Below are positions 8,630 through 15,048 of a stretch of DNA of 25,989 bases, one piece after another. The DNA is from CAYMST01 sp964393115 (lineage in GTDB: Bacteria > Bacteroidota > Bacteroidia > Cytophagales > Cyclobacteriaceae). Under the pieces are notes generated by a model. The model did not search any database. It was not told the origin of the DNA and saw nothing but the letters and a program-made list of their open reading frames with translations. The translations under genes were made by a program, and so were the position numbers. Numbering within the stretch: position 1 is the stretch's first letter; each line of letters begins with the position of its first letter. The DNA lies in NCBI GenBank assembly GCA_964393115.1, contig CAYMST010000032.1, forward strand, positions 1 through 25,989, written 5' to 3'.

Positions 8630-8637
8630 CAAATCTA
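8630..8637 (-). promoter_or_regulatory. -7 promoter element for the secreted acidic protein
   Basis: Reading the minus strand, TAGATTTG matches the Bacteroidota -7 consensus TAnnTTTG at every fixed base. It lies 25 bases upstream of the ATG at 8604. I do not find a clear TTG at -33, so the call rests on one element. Confidence 0.35.
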
Positions 8638-8853
8638 ATACGTCTTGAGTAGTATAAATCACCGGATGTAACAAAGCAGTGTGTATAAGATGAAAATTAG
8701 CGAGGAACATGCTCAAGTGCTAACGACACATGTTTTTGATAGAGAGTTTGCATCAGTATTTTTCTTTTTCTATGAAAAAAAAAGAAAATAACACGGGTAA
8801 ATGAGCTATACTGAGCTTTTTCGCAGTAGATAAGGTTAAACAAAATGCTCACC

Positions 8854-8884
8854 TTTGTCGTAATAAATATTATTTATAGATATT
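8854..8884 (+). promoter_or_regulatory. Candidate promoter for the 62-residue gene
   Basis: TTTG at 8854-8857 and TAGATATT at 8877-8884 are exactly 19 bases apart. The first element is a perfect -33 match and the second matches four of the six fixed -7 bases. Transcription would begin near 8891, leaving an untranslated leader of about 18 bases before ATG 8909. Confidence 0.35.
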
Positions 8885-8908
8885 ATAATTCTTACAACCC
8901 TATTCAAT

Positions 8909-9097
8909 ATGAGAACAACAAAGCACCACACTCCTTTCATTAAAATTAACACCCCAATAAGCAATGCGGCTCAGTTCTTCAGTGAAAAAGAAGCTGTATT
9001 TTCTCCAAGTAAGTATGATATCAAACAACTATCTGAATCGAAAATGGAAATGAGCGAAGAGGAGGTTCATCAGCTAATCCTCAGGATGAGAAAATAA
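8909..9097 (+). CDS. Small cytosolic protein of 62 residues, function unknown
   Basis: A short frame from ATG 8909 that I think is real: it has a promoter-like pair upstream, a plausible hairpin after it, and occupies space no other gene uses. The protein is hydrophilic and has no signal or membrane segment. The N-terminal half is irregular (KHHTPFIKINTPISNAAQFF), and the C-terminal half looks like one or two helices rich in Glu, Ser and Lys ending EEEVHQLILRMRK. I recognise no family. It could be a small regulator or partner protein. Coding status is uncertain because short frames arise by chance. Confidence 0.5.
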   Translation: MRTTKHHTPFIKINTPISNAAQFFSEKEAVFSPSKYDIKQLSESKMEMSEEEVHQLILRMRK

Positions 9098-9121
9098 AGT
9101 TGTTATTTTAATGAGTGGCAG

Positions 9122-9158
9122 GGGTTGTAAATTCTATTTCTTTAGAATCTTATAACCC
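9122..9158 (+). terminator. Hairpin between convergent genes, overlapping the 3' end of the T9SS mini-protein
   Basis: GGGTTGTAAATTCT at 9122-9135 pairs with AGAATCTTATAACCC at 9144-9158, with one G-T wobble, one bulged base and an 8-base loop. CTTTTC-type sequence follows on the plus strand, so it may terminate the 62-residue gene. The right arm lies inside the last codons of the minus-strand gene that ends at 9134. Confidence 0.5.
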
Positions 9159-9514
9159 TTTTCAAATCTTATAACCTCATCCTTGACGACCAGATAATAA
9201 TAACCGACCGGCAACGTTTCTACAGGGATTTTATATGTGTTTGGGGCTATTTCTACCGGAGATATGGTTAGCTGATTGCCTAAAAGCGTATGCAACTCGA
9301 AAACAACATTTTTGAGCTCGGACTTTTTTAAATTAACATAAATGTTTTCTACTGCAGGATTTGGATACAGCGATAAGGCGTCTTTTATTTCGAAATCACG
9401 TTTCGAAATAGACCGCTCTACCCCATTTCCATTACCTACAATGCTCAGATCCTGAGCGATTATACCTGCAATAGCGAAGAGTAGAAAGACATATGTTAAT
9501 ATTAGGTTTTTCAT
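9134..9514 (-). CDS. Mini-protein consisting of a signal peptide and a T9SS type A sorting domain
   Basis: A 126-residue exported protein. The signal peptide spans about residues 1-20 (cleavage after IIA before QDL). Only about 27 residues follow before a full T9SS type A sorting domain begins at about 48: LYPNPAVENIYVNL, then a middle strand with LLGNQLT, then LPVGYYYLVV and the basic end KGYKILKK. In other proteins this domain is the C-terminal tag that directs export through the type IX system and attachment at the cell surface, after which it is usually removed. Here there is almost no cargo. It could be a degraded remnant of a longer secreted protein, a small secreted peptide, or a protein where the domain itself is the functional part. 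It is convergent with the 62-residue gene. Confidence 0.8.
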   Translation of the reverse strand: MKNLILTYVFLLFAIAGIIAQDLSIVGNGNGVERSISKRDFEIKDALSLYPNPAVENIYVNLKKSELKNVVFELHTLLGNQLTISPVEIAPNTYKIPVETLPVGYYYLVVKDEVIRFEKGYKILKK

Positions 9515-9633
9515 TATAACTCAAAGTACGTTAGTATTAGTCAAATAGTTATCATTTAAGCTCTTGGATTTTGCTTTTTTTAACGTTTATTAAAGATAAG
9601 AAACTTTATTGTACTCTAAATGTCTTTATTAGG

Positions 9634-11160
9634 TCAATGGTGCGATTTTATCGACGTAAATGCATCCGCAAGATGCTTGATAAGGTCAGAAGCAATCATG
9701 GCTTCTGAAGATGTTTTCTCTGATGCAATATCGCCTGCTAACCCATGTAGAAACACCCCTAAACAAGCCGCTTTTTCTGGTGAATACCCTTGTGCCAATA
9801 ATGACATGATAATCCCACATAACACATCTCCTGTCCCTGCCGTGGCCATCCCAGAATTACCGGTGGTGTTGAAATGCGCCGAGCCGTCAGGAAAGGAAAT
9901 CGTTGTATGTGCACCCTTGTATACAATGATTAACTGGTGTTCCTGCGAAATCGATTTTTGGAGTTTTAGCCGTTCAAATGAGTTATTAGTTGCCCCAAAT
10001 AGTCTTTGAAATTCTTTTGGGTGAGGAGTGAGGATGCTTTTTGCAGGCAACTGACTAAGCAGCTCCTTGTTTTCAGAGATGATGTTTAGTGCATCCGCGT
10101 CAACTACTAAAGGCATGTTAACGTGACTTATCACTTCTTTAAGGAAAGCTATCGTGGCTTGATCCTGACCTATTCCTGGACCAATGCCAATAGCATTATA
10201 TCTTGCCAGATCCACCGTATCCACAGTAGATAATACTTCTGGATGTGTATCAAGACTGACCATAGCTTCTGGCATAGAAACTTGTAGTATAGGGCAAGCT
10301 TTGGCCGGACTATGAATGGTTAGCAATCCCAATCCGGATCGCAGGGCTGCCCTCGCGGCTAGAATGGCCGCACCGACCGTAGCGTGTTGATGGGTTAGTT
10401 TACCCGCGCAAAGCAAAGCGTGACCATGAGTGCCTTTATGATCGAATTTACCTCTCTTTTTAAGTAATCGGGGGATATAATTATGGGTTAGGAAATAGTT
10501 TGTTGAAGGTAAACCATGTATATATTGCTGGTCAAGATCAATATTGATAGATTCCCATTTTCCCACATATGGATAGTTTTCTGGAAAGAAAAAACCAAGT
10601 TTTGGGGCTTGGAAGGTGAACGTCAAGTCTGCCTGAAAGACGGTGTGACCTGCATTAGGCTGTTCCGTTTGGAAGCCAGAAGGTACATCGACAGCCACGC
10701 GAGGACAATGTTGTTCATTCACTAAGTTAATAAGTGTGGCATAAATCCCTTCAAGAGGTCTGCTAAGTCCAGATCCGAATATGGCATCTATGACCACGGT
10801 AGATTCTGAAAACGTTTTAGGGATTTGTTGTTCGTCTTGAAGATGTGTAATGTCAACTCTTTTTGAAAATATAGTTTTGTTGACAGAGCATTCATGAGAT
10901 AGCTTATCCAATGCTCCTATCAAATACGGTTTGACATCGTAACCGAGTGCTGATAGTAGCCTTCCAATGGCGAAGCCATCGCCACCATTATTACCGGTGC
11001 CACAAAAGATGTAGACGACAAAAGACTTTTGGAAGTAATGGATGAATCGATCAACGAACCGCTGGGAAGCGCGCTCCATAAGGTCAATAGACTTAATCGG
11101 CTCTTGTTTGATGGTATAAGCATCTGCTGCTCTTATTTGCTGCGGAGTTAGAATTTTCAC
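9634..11160 (-). CDS. nnr: Bifunctional NAD(P)H-hydrate epimerase / ADP-dependent NAD(P)H-hydrate dehydratase
   Basis: A 508-residue fusion that repairs damaged hydrated nicotinamide cofactors. The N-terminal YjeF_N epimerase domain (about 1-215) shows the family opening KILTPQQIRAADAYTI, the nucleotide loop FCGTGNNGGDGFAIGR at about 52-67, and catalytic D125 in VIDAIFGSGLSR. The C-terminal ADP-dependent dehydratase domain (about 225-505, ribokinase-like) shows GIGPGIG at 325-331, VDADALN at 353-359, TPHPKE at 378-383 and the catalytic loop TAGTGDVL with D445. The start is GTG at 11160; there is no in-frame ATG nearby, and the family N-terminus begins exactly there. A perfect minus-strand -7 element sits 27 bases upstream. 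It looks like a single-gene unit. Confidence 0.95.
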   Translation of the reverse strand: MKILTPQQIRAADAYTIKQEPIKSIDLMERASQRFVDRFIHYFQKSFVVYIFCGTGNNGGDGFAIGRLLSALGYDVKPYLIGALDKLSHECSVNKTIFSKRVDITHLQDEQQIPKTFSESTVVIDAIFGSGLSRPLEGIYATLINLVNEQHCPRVAVDVPSGFQTEQPNAGHTVFQADLTFTFQAPKLGFFFPENYPYVGKWESINIDLDQQYIHGLPSTNYFLTHNYIPRLLKKRGKFDHKGTHGHALLCAGKLTHQHATVGAAILAARAALRSGLGLLTIHSPAKACPILQVSMPEAMVSLDTHPEVLSTVDTVDLARYNAIGIGPGIGQDQATIAFLKEVISHVNMPLVVDADALNIISENKELLSQLPAKSILTPHPKEFQRLFGATNNSFERLKLQKSISQEHQLIIVYKGAHTTISFPDGSAHFNTTGNSGMATAGTGDVLCGIIMSLLAQGYSPEKAACLGVFLHGLAGDIASEKTSSEAMIASDLIKHLADAFTSIKSHH

Positions 11161-11186
11161 ATGGATAAAGATAGTTATGTCTTCAC

Positions 11187-11194
11187 CAAATGTA
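11187..11194 (-). promoter_or_regulatory. -7 promoter element for nnr
   Basis: On the minus strand this reads TACATTTG, a full match to TAnnTTTG, 26 bases upstream of the GTG start. A TTTG on the same strand (11222-11219) lies 24 bases further up, a longer spacing than usual. Only the -7 match is convincing. Confidence 0.35.
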
Positions 11195-11342
11195 TAAGGA
11201 AGGTTGCTTAGGGCGTATCAAATAATCCTAAGAGTCTATCAAAAGTGAGGTGAGTAAATGAGCCTAGTCATACCAAGTTAAGGGGGGAGGTATACCGATA
11301 AATGGTGTTAGAACATTAGGCTATTGATAGGTTTTCACGGAT

Positions 11343-11376
11343 AAAAAAATGACAGAAGAGTTGCTCCTGTCATTTT
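11343..11376 (-). terminator. Intrinsic terminator of leuA
   Basis: AAAATGACAG at 11346-11355 pairs with CTGTCATTTT at 11367-11376 around an 11-base loop. On the minus strand the stem is followed by a run of T (the A run at 11343-11349 read in reverse), so it fits a rho-independent terminator for leuA, about 22 bases past its stop. Confidence 0.8.
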
Positions 11377-11397
11377 ATATTGATCACGAAACTAGGG

Positions 11398-12567
11398 TTA
11401 TGCCCCTTTACGAGCTACCATGTTAGAGTTTACTAATTCATGTAAATCCTGATCCTTCACTTCTTTTCGCTCATCTGCCATTTCCAAGAAGTTAATGTAT
11501 AAGGTCTCGATAGTACCTTTTTCAAAAGTATATCCCAAGTTTTGTAAGCGGTGCGTTAAAGCAGCCCTTCCACTTCGTGCGGTCAATACGATCGATGAGG
11601 CATCGACACCAACTTCCGCTGGATCCATGATCTCATAATTCTCACGGTGTTTCAAGAATCCATCTTGATGGATACCAGATGAATGCGCGAAAGCATTCGC
11701 GCCAACTATGGCTTTGTTAGGCTGTACCGGCATTCCCATGGCATCAGAGATCTTTTGACTCATTGGGAATATCCGAGTGGTATCAATACCGGTTTCTAAT
11801 CCCAATTCTTGATGACACTTAAGGATCATCACTACCTCTTCTAGGGATGTGTTTCCTGCTCGTTCACCGATACCATTTAAAGTCACCTCTACCTGACGCG
11901 CACCATTGGTAAGGCCGGAGACTGCATTGGCGGTAGCTAAACCTAAGTCATTGTGACAATGAACGGAAATAATCGCATTATCAATGTTTGGTACATTATC
12001 GAACAAGTACTTGATTTTATCTCCGAAGATATGTGGTAAGTTATAGCCTGTGGTGTCTGGAATATTGACTACTGTAGCACCAGCGGCGATTACCGACTCC
12101 ACCATTTGACATAAAAAGTCCATATCTGCTCGTCCGGCATCCTCAGCGTAGAACTCAACGTCACCGACGTATTTTCTAGCATATTTTACTGCCGAAACTC
12201 CTTGCTCGAGTATTTTCTCTCTTGTTGATTTAAATTTATACTTGATGTGCATGTCCGAAGCACCAATCCCAGTATGAATACGAGGGTTTTTGGCTTCATG
12301 AAGTGCCTGTACTGCGCAGTCAATGTCCATGACCTTTGCTCGAGTAAGTGCACAGACGGTAACATCCTTTACAGCCTTACTAATCTCCACTACCGATTTA
12401 AAATCTCCAGGACTTGAAACCGGAAATCCAGCTTCGATAATGTCGACACCCAGAAGTTCGAGTTCTTTCGCTATTTCAACTTTTTCTGAGGTATTTAATT
12501 GACAGCCTGGTACTTGCTCGCCGTCTCTCAACGTTGTATCAAAAACGTAAACTCGATCCTTCGACAT
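11398..12567 (-). CDS. leuA: 2-isopropylmalate synthase
   Basis: A 389-residue DRE-TIM metallolyase that condenses acetyl-CoA with 2-oxoisovalerate in the first step of leucine synthesis. The opening FDTTLRDGEQVPG (R14, D15) fits isopropylmalate synthases. Metal ligands H203 and H205 lie in SVHCHNDLG, and NGIGERAGNTS at 231-241 completes the site. It stops at about residue 389 and lacks the roughly 120-residue LeuA regulatory dimer domain found in 500-residue enzymes, so leucine feedback by that domain is absent; this short form is common in Bacteroidota. A homocitrate or citramalate synthase is possible but less likely. No leuB, leuC or leuD lies nearby. The leader at 12568-12640 has two small hairpins, and a terminator lies at 11343-11376. 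Confidence 0.88.
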   Translation of the reverse strand: MSKDRVYVFDTTLRDGEQVPGCQLNTSEKVEIAKELELLGVDIIEAGFPVSSPGDFKSVVEISKAVKDVTVCALTRAKVMDIDCAVQALHEAKNPRIHTGIGASDMHIKYKFKSTREKILEQGVSAVKYARKYVGDVEFYAEDAGRADMDFLCQMVESVIAAGATVVNIPDTTGYNLPHIFGDKIKYLFDNVPNIDNAIISVHCHNDLGLATANAVSGLTNGARQVEVTLNGIGERAGNTSLEEVVMILKCHQELGLETGIDTTRIFPMSQKISDAMGMPVQPNKAIVGANAFAHSSGIHQDGFLKHRENYEIMDPAEVGVDASSIVLTARSGRAALTHRLQNLGYTFEKGTIETLYINFLEMADERKEVKDQDLHELVNSNMVARKGA

Positions 12568-12592
12568 TTTAAACTAATTTTACTTTGTTTAC

Positions 12593-12625
12593 CTGAAATT
12601 TTTCAGTTCTTCATATTTTATGAAG
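12593..12625 (-). promoter_or_regulatory. Two tandem A/T-rich hairpins in the leuA leader
   Basis: CTGAAA/TTTCAG at 12593-12606 and CTTCATA/TATGAAG at 12609-12625 are adjacent inverted repeats 26-58 bases upstream of the leuA ATG. A minus-strand -7 element TACTTTTG is at 12635-12628, so most of this region would be transcribed as leader. I see no leucine-rich leader peptide. They may be protein-binding sites or RNA structure. Confidence 0.3.
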
Positions 12626-12627
12626 TT

Positions 12628-12635
12628 CAAAAGTA
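12628..12635 (-). promoter_or_regulatory. -7 promoter element for leuA
   Basis: The minus strand reads TACTTTTG, matching TAnnTTTG fully, 60 bases before the leuA ATG at 12567. No convincing -33 element is at the usual distance. Confidence 0.3.
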
Positions 12636-12757
12636 CGTTTTTGAAAATTTCTTATTAAACCAAAATTTCATGTCGTTACGAAGTTCAAACCGTATGGTAT
12701 AAAAACAATGGTTTGATAATGAGGGTTTTGTGAAGATGTTGATAATGTATTTCTACA

Positions 12758-14311
12758 ATGGTCAAAGGTGAAAATGACATACTTTTTCAGCTAATAAAGT
12801 CGCTTACTAAGGCCGAAAAAAGACAATTTAAGCTATACGCGAATCGGATTAATCAGCAGGGGGGAGGGAAATTTGTAAAGTTGTTCGATGTAATCGATGC
12901 ACTAAATGAATATGATGAGAAGGTAATAGTGCATAAGGCGGAGAGCATTAAAGCATCTCAATTATCTAACTTAAAGTCACATTTATATGGCCAGATATTA
13001 AAGAGTCTTAGACTCACCCATATCAATCATTCGGAGGATATTGAGATTAGAGAAAACATCGATTATGCACGTGTATTATACAACAAAGGACTTTACAAGC
13101 AGAGCCTTAGATTATTAGACAAGGTAAAACAAAAGGCTATCGATAATAATGAAGACACCTTGCTTTTGGAAATTTTGGACTTCGAAAAACTCATAGAAGG
13201 ACAATATATCACGAGAAGTATGGAAGGTAGGGCTGACGAGTTATCGCTTCAGACACTTAAAGTCACAGGAGTCATTTCGCGCGCTCAAGAACTTTCCAAC
13301 CTAGCCCTTAAATTGTATGGCCTTTACCTAAAACTGGGATGCGTGCGTAACGAGGCGGATTTTCAGTACGTGAGTAAATATTTCTATAGACATCTTCCTG
13401 ATTATGATCTACAGGATCTATCCTTTCATGAAAAATTAAACCTTTATCAGGCCTATAGTTGGTTTTACTACATTATTCAAGACTTCGTCAAGTGCTATAA
13501 ATACACCCAAAACTGGGTAGCATTGTTTGATTTAGAAAATAAAATGAAATCGGTAAAGCCGGACCTATACATAAAAGGTCTTCACAACTTGCTGGGCTCA
13601 TTGTTCAATATCCAGCACTATCCAAAGTATATTGAAGTGCTCAACGAACTTTCAAATTGCTTGGAAGACCAAAAAGTGAATACTAATGAAAATATAAATG
13701 CGCTGATTCTAACATTTCTATACAATGATAAAATCAACAAACATTTTATGGAGGGTAGCTTTTCTGAAGGGGTATCCTTAATTCCAGAGATCTTAGCATT
13801 TATGGAAAGTGAACGCTATAAGCTTGATCACCACCGTGTTCTGTTATTCTACTATAAAATTGCATGTCTATATTTTGGAAGTGGGGATAATAGCAACGCT
13901 ATTAAATATCTCAACAGAATCATTAATTTCAAAGACGTAAATCTCAGAGATGATATTCATAGTTTCGCTAGGGTATTAAACTTAATTGTCCATTATGAGA
14001 TAGGGAATAATGATTTACTAGACTATCAGGTTAAATCAGTATATCGCTTTTTGATTAAAAAAGATCAACTACAGAAGGTTCAAAAGGAGATCATGAAGTT
14101 TTTAAAGCGAGTGCCGAGAATGATTCCCGAGGATACTAACCAAGAATTCTCTACACTTAAAGAGAGGTTAGACGAGATTGCCAGAGACCCATATGAGAAG
14201 CGTGCCTTCCTATATCTAGATATTATCTCTTGGCTTGAGAGCAAAATAGAAGCCCTTCATGTCGAGGAAGTTATCAAGCGAAAGTTCGAATCTCGAAAAA
14301 GTAGACGTTAG
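12758..14311 (+). CDS. Conserved helical-repeat protein of Bacteroidota type, function unknown
   Basis: A 517-residue cytosolic protein with no signal or membrane segment, built almost wholly of amphipathic helices, with TPR-like pairs in several places: VLYNKGLYKQSLRLLDKV at about 108-125 and IACLYFGSGDNSNAIKYLNR at about 367-386. The N-terminal phrase LIKSLTKAEKRQFKLYA is one I have seen at the start of uncharacterised Bacteroidota proteins of this size. It ends in a basic tail (KRKFESRKSRR), which may contact nucleic acid or membrane surfaces. It stands alone, divergent from leuA and upstream of the efflux operon by 116 bases. No catalytic motif is visible, so a scaffold or regulatory role is the most that can be inferred. 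Confidence 0.75.
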   Translation: MVKGENDILFQLIKSLTKAEKRQFKLYANRINQQGGGKFVKLFDVIDALNEYDEKVIVHKAESIKASQLSNLKSHLYGQILKSLRLTHINHSEDIEIRENIDYARVLYNKGLYKQSLRLLDKVKQKAIDNNEDTLLLEILDFEKLIEGQYITRSMEGRADELSLQTLKVTGVISRAQELSNLALKLYGLYLKLGCVRNEADFQYVSKYFYRHLPDYDLQDLSFHEKLNLYQAYSWFYYIIQDFVKCYKYTQNWVALFDLENKMKSVKPDLYIKGLHNLLGSLFNIQHYPKYIEVLNELSNCLEDQKVNTNENINALILTFLYNDKINKHFMEGSFSEGVSLIPEILAFMESERYKLDHHRVLLFYYKIACLYFGSGDNSNAIKYLNRIINFKDVNLRDDIHSFARVLNLIVHYEIGNNDLLDYQVKSVYRFLIKKDQLQKVQKEIMKFLKRVPRMIPEDTNQEFSTLKERLDEIARDPYEKRAFLYLDIISWLESKIEALHVEEVIKRKFESRKSRR

Positions 14312-14377
14312 CCCGCTATTCCTAACATTAAATTAACTGTATTTTCATCTTTTTGCATAATATTCTGTGTTATCTTG

Positions 14378-14421
14378 CGTAGGAACTTAGGAAACTGTGG
14401 ATATTTTCAAAGTTTCCTACG
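14378..14421 (+). promoter_or_regulatory. Operator-like inverted repeat before the efflux operon
   Basis: TAGGAAACT at 14388-14396 and AGTTTCCTA at 14411-14419 are a perfect 9-bp inverted repeat with a 14-base spacer, ending eight bases before the tetR ATG. A third copy of the half-site, CGTAGGAACTT, lies at 14378-14388 and pairs with AAGTTTCCTACG at 14410-14421 apart from one missing A. This is a likely binding site for the TetR regulator encoded next, giving autoregulation of the operon. No T run follows, so it is not a terminator. Confidence 0.6.
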
Positions 14422-14427
14422 TATAGA

Positions 14428-15048
14428 ATGGCAGATACGAAAGAGAAGATAACAGAGGCGGCGATGACGCTTTTTACCAAGTACGGGGTAAGAAGCATTA
14501 CCATGGAGGAAATCGCTAGACAAACGGCAGTTTCTAAAAAGACCTTATACCAATATTTCGCGGACAAGGATGATATTGTATCTAAGTCCACACAAAGGCA
14601 TTTGGAAATTATGAAATCTGAATATGAAGCGATATTTGGTGGGAATTTGTCAGCGATTGATGAACTTTATGAGATTTCCAAATGCTTTCGAAAATCACTG
14701 GCTGAAACCAACCCGTCTCTACTATTTGACTTACAGAAGTATCACCATGACGCCTGGAAGGTTTGGAAAAATTATAAGACCAGTTATGTGAAGAGCATAA
14801 TTGCCCGAAACCTGACCAAGGGTGTGGAAGAAGGGGTTTTTAGAAAAGAACTAGATGTTGAGATTCTATCAACCTTTAGAATAGAACAGGTGGAGATGAG
14901 CTTTAATGATGAAGTGTTTCCACGTGATAAGTTTGATGTAGTAGAGGTACAGATGATGTTATTTGAGCATTTTATTTTTGGCCTACTTACAGATAAAGGA
15001 AGAAAAAACTATAATAAATTGTTCACAGCAAATAAACCAACACAATGA
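14428..15048 (+). CDS. TetR/AcrR family transcriptional regulator
   Basis: A 206-residue one-component repressor. The N-terminal 50 residues are the canonical TetR helix-turn-helix: KEKITEAAMTLFTKYGVRSITMEEIA (split as EAAMTLFTKYGV and TMEEIARQTAVS), then KKTLYQYFADKDDIV. The C-terminal three quarters is the ligand-binding and dimer domain, whose sequence does not tell the ligand. It is the first gene of the efflux operon, and its stop overlaps the TolC-like start by ATGA. The inverted repeat just upstream (14378-14421) is the likely operator. Most regulators in this position repress their own pump and release on binding a pump substrate; this is inferred from the family. Confidence 0.92.
   Translation: MADTKEKITEAAMTLFTKYGVRSITMEEIARQTAVSKKTLYQYFADKDDIVSKSTQRHLEIMKSEYEAIFGGNLSAIDELYEISKCFRKSLAETNPSLLFDLQKYHHDAWKVWKNYKTSYVKSIIARNLTKGVEEGVFRKELDVEILSTFRIEQVEMSFNDEVFPRDKFDVVEVQMMLFEHFIFGLLTDKGRKNYNKLFTANKPTQ

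Larger units (their letters stand above)
8605..8908. other. Divergent intergenic region, 304 bases
   Basis: This stretch separates two divergent genes and holds no open frame I would support. At its left end is the -7 element for the minus-strand gene (8630-8637). At its right end is a promoter-like pair for the plus-strand 62-residue gene (8854-8884). In the middle an A/T tract at about 8757-8788 (T-rich then nine A in a row) can fold imperfectly on itself; as no gene ends there it is more likely a bent or upstream promoter tract than a terminator. Confidence 0.5.

Noticed and set aside
8757..8788. A/T hairpin with a run of nine A
   Set aside because: It resembles a terminator but lies between two divergent genes, so no transcript needs to end there; low-complexity A/T pairing is the simpler reading.
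9620..10009. Open frame of 129 codons on the plus strand
   Set aside because: It lies wholly opposite the NAD(P)H-hydrate dehydratase domain of nnr, whose motifs are intact, and its own product has no recognisable features.
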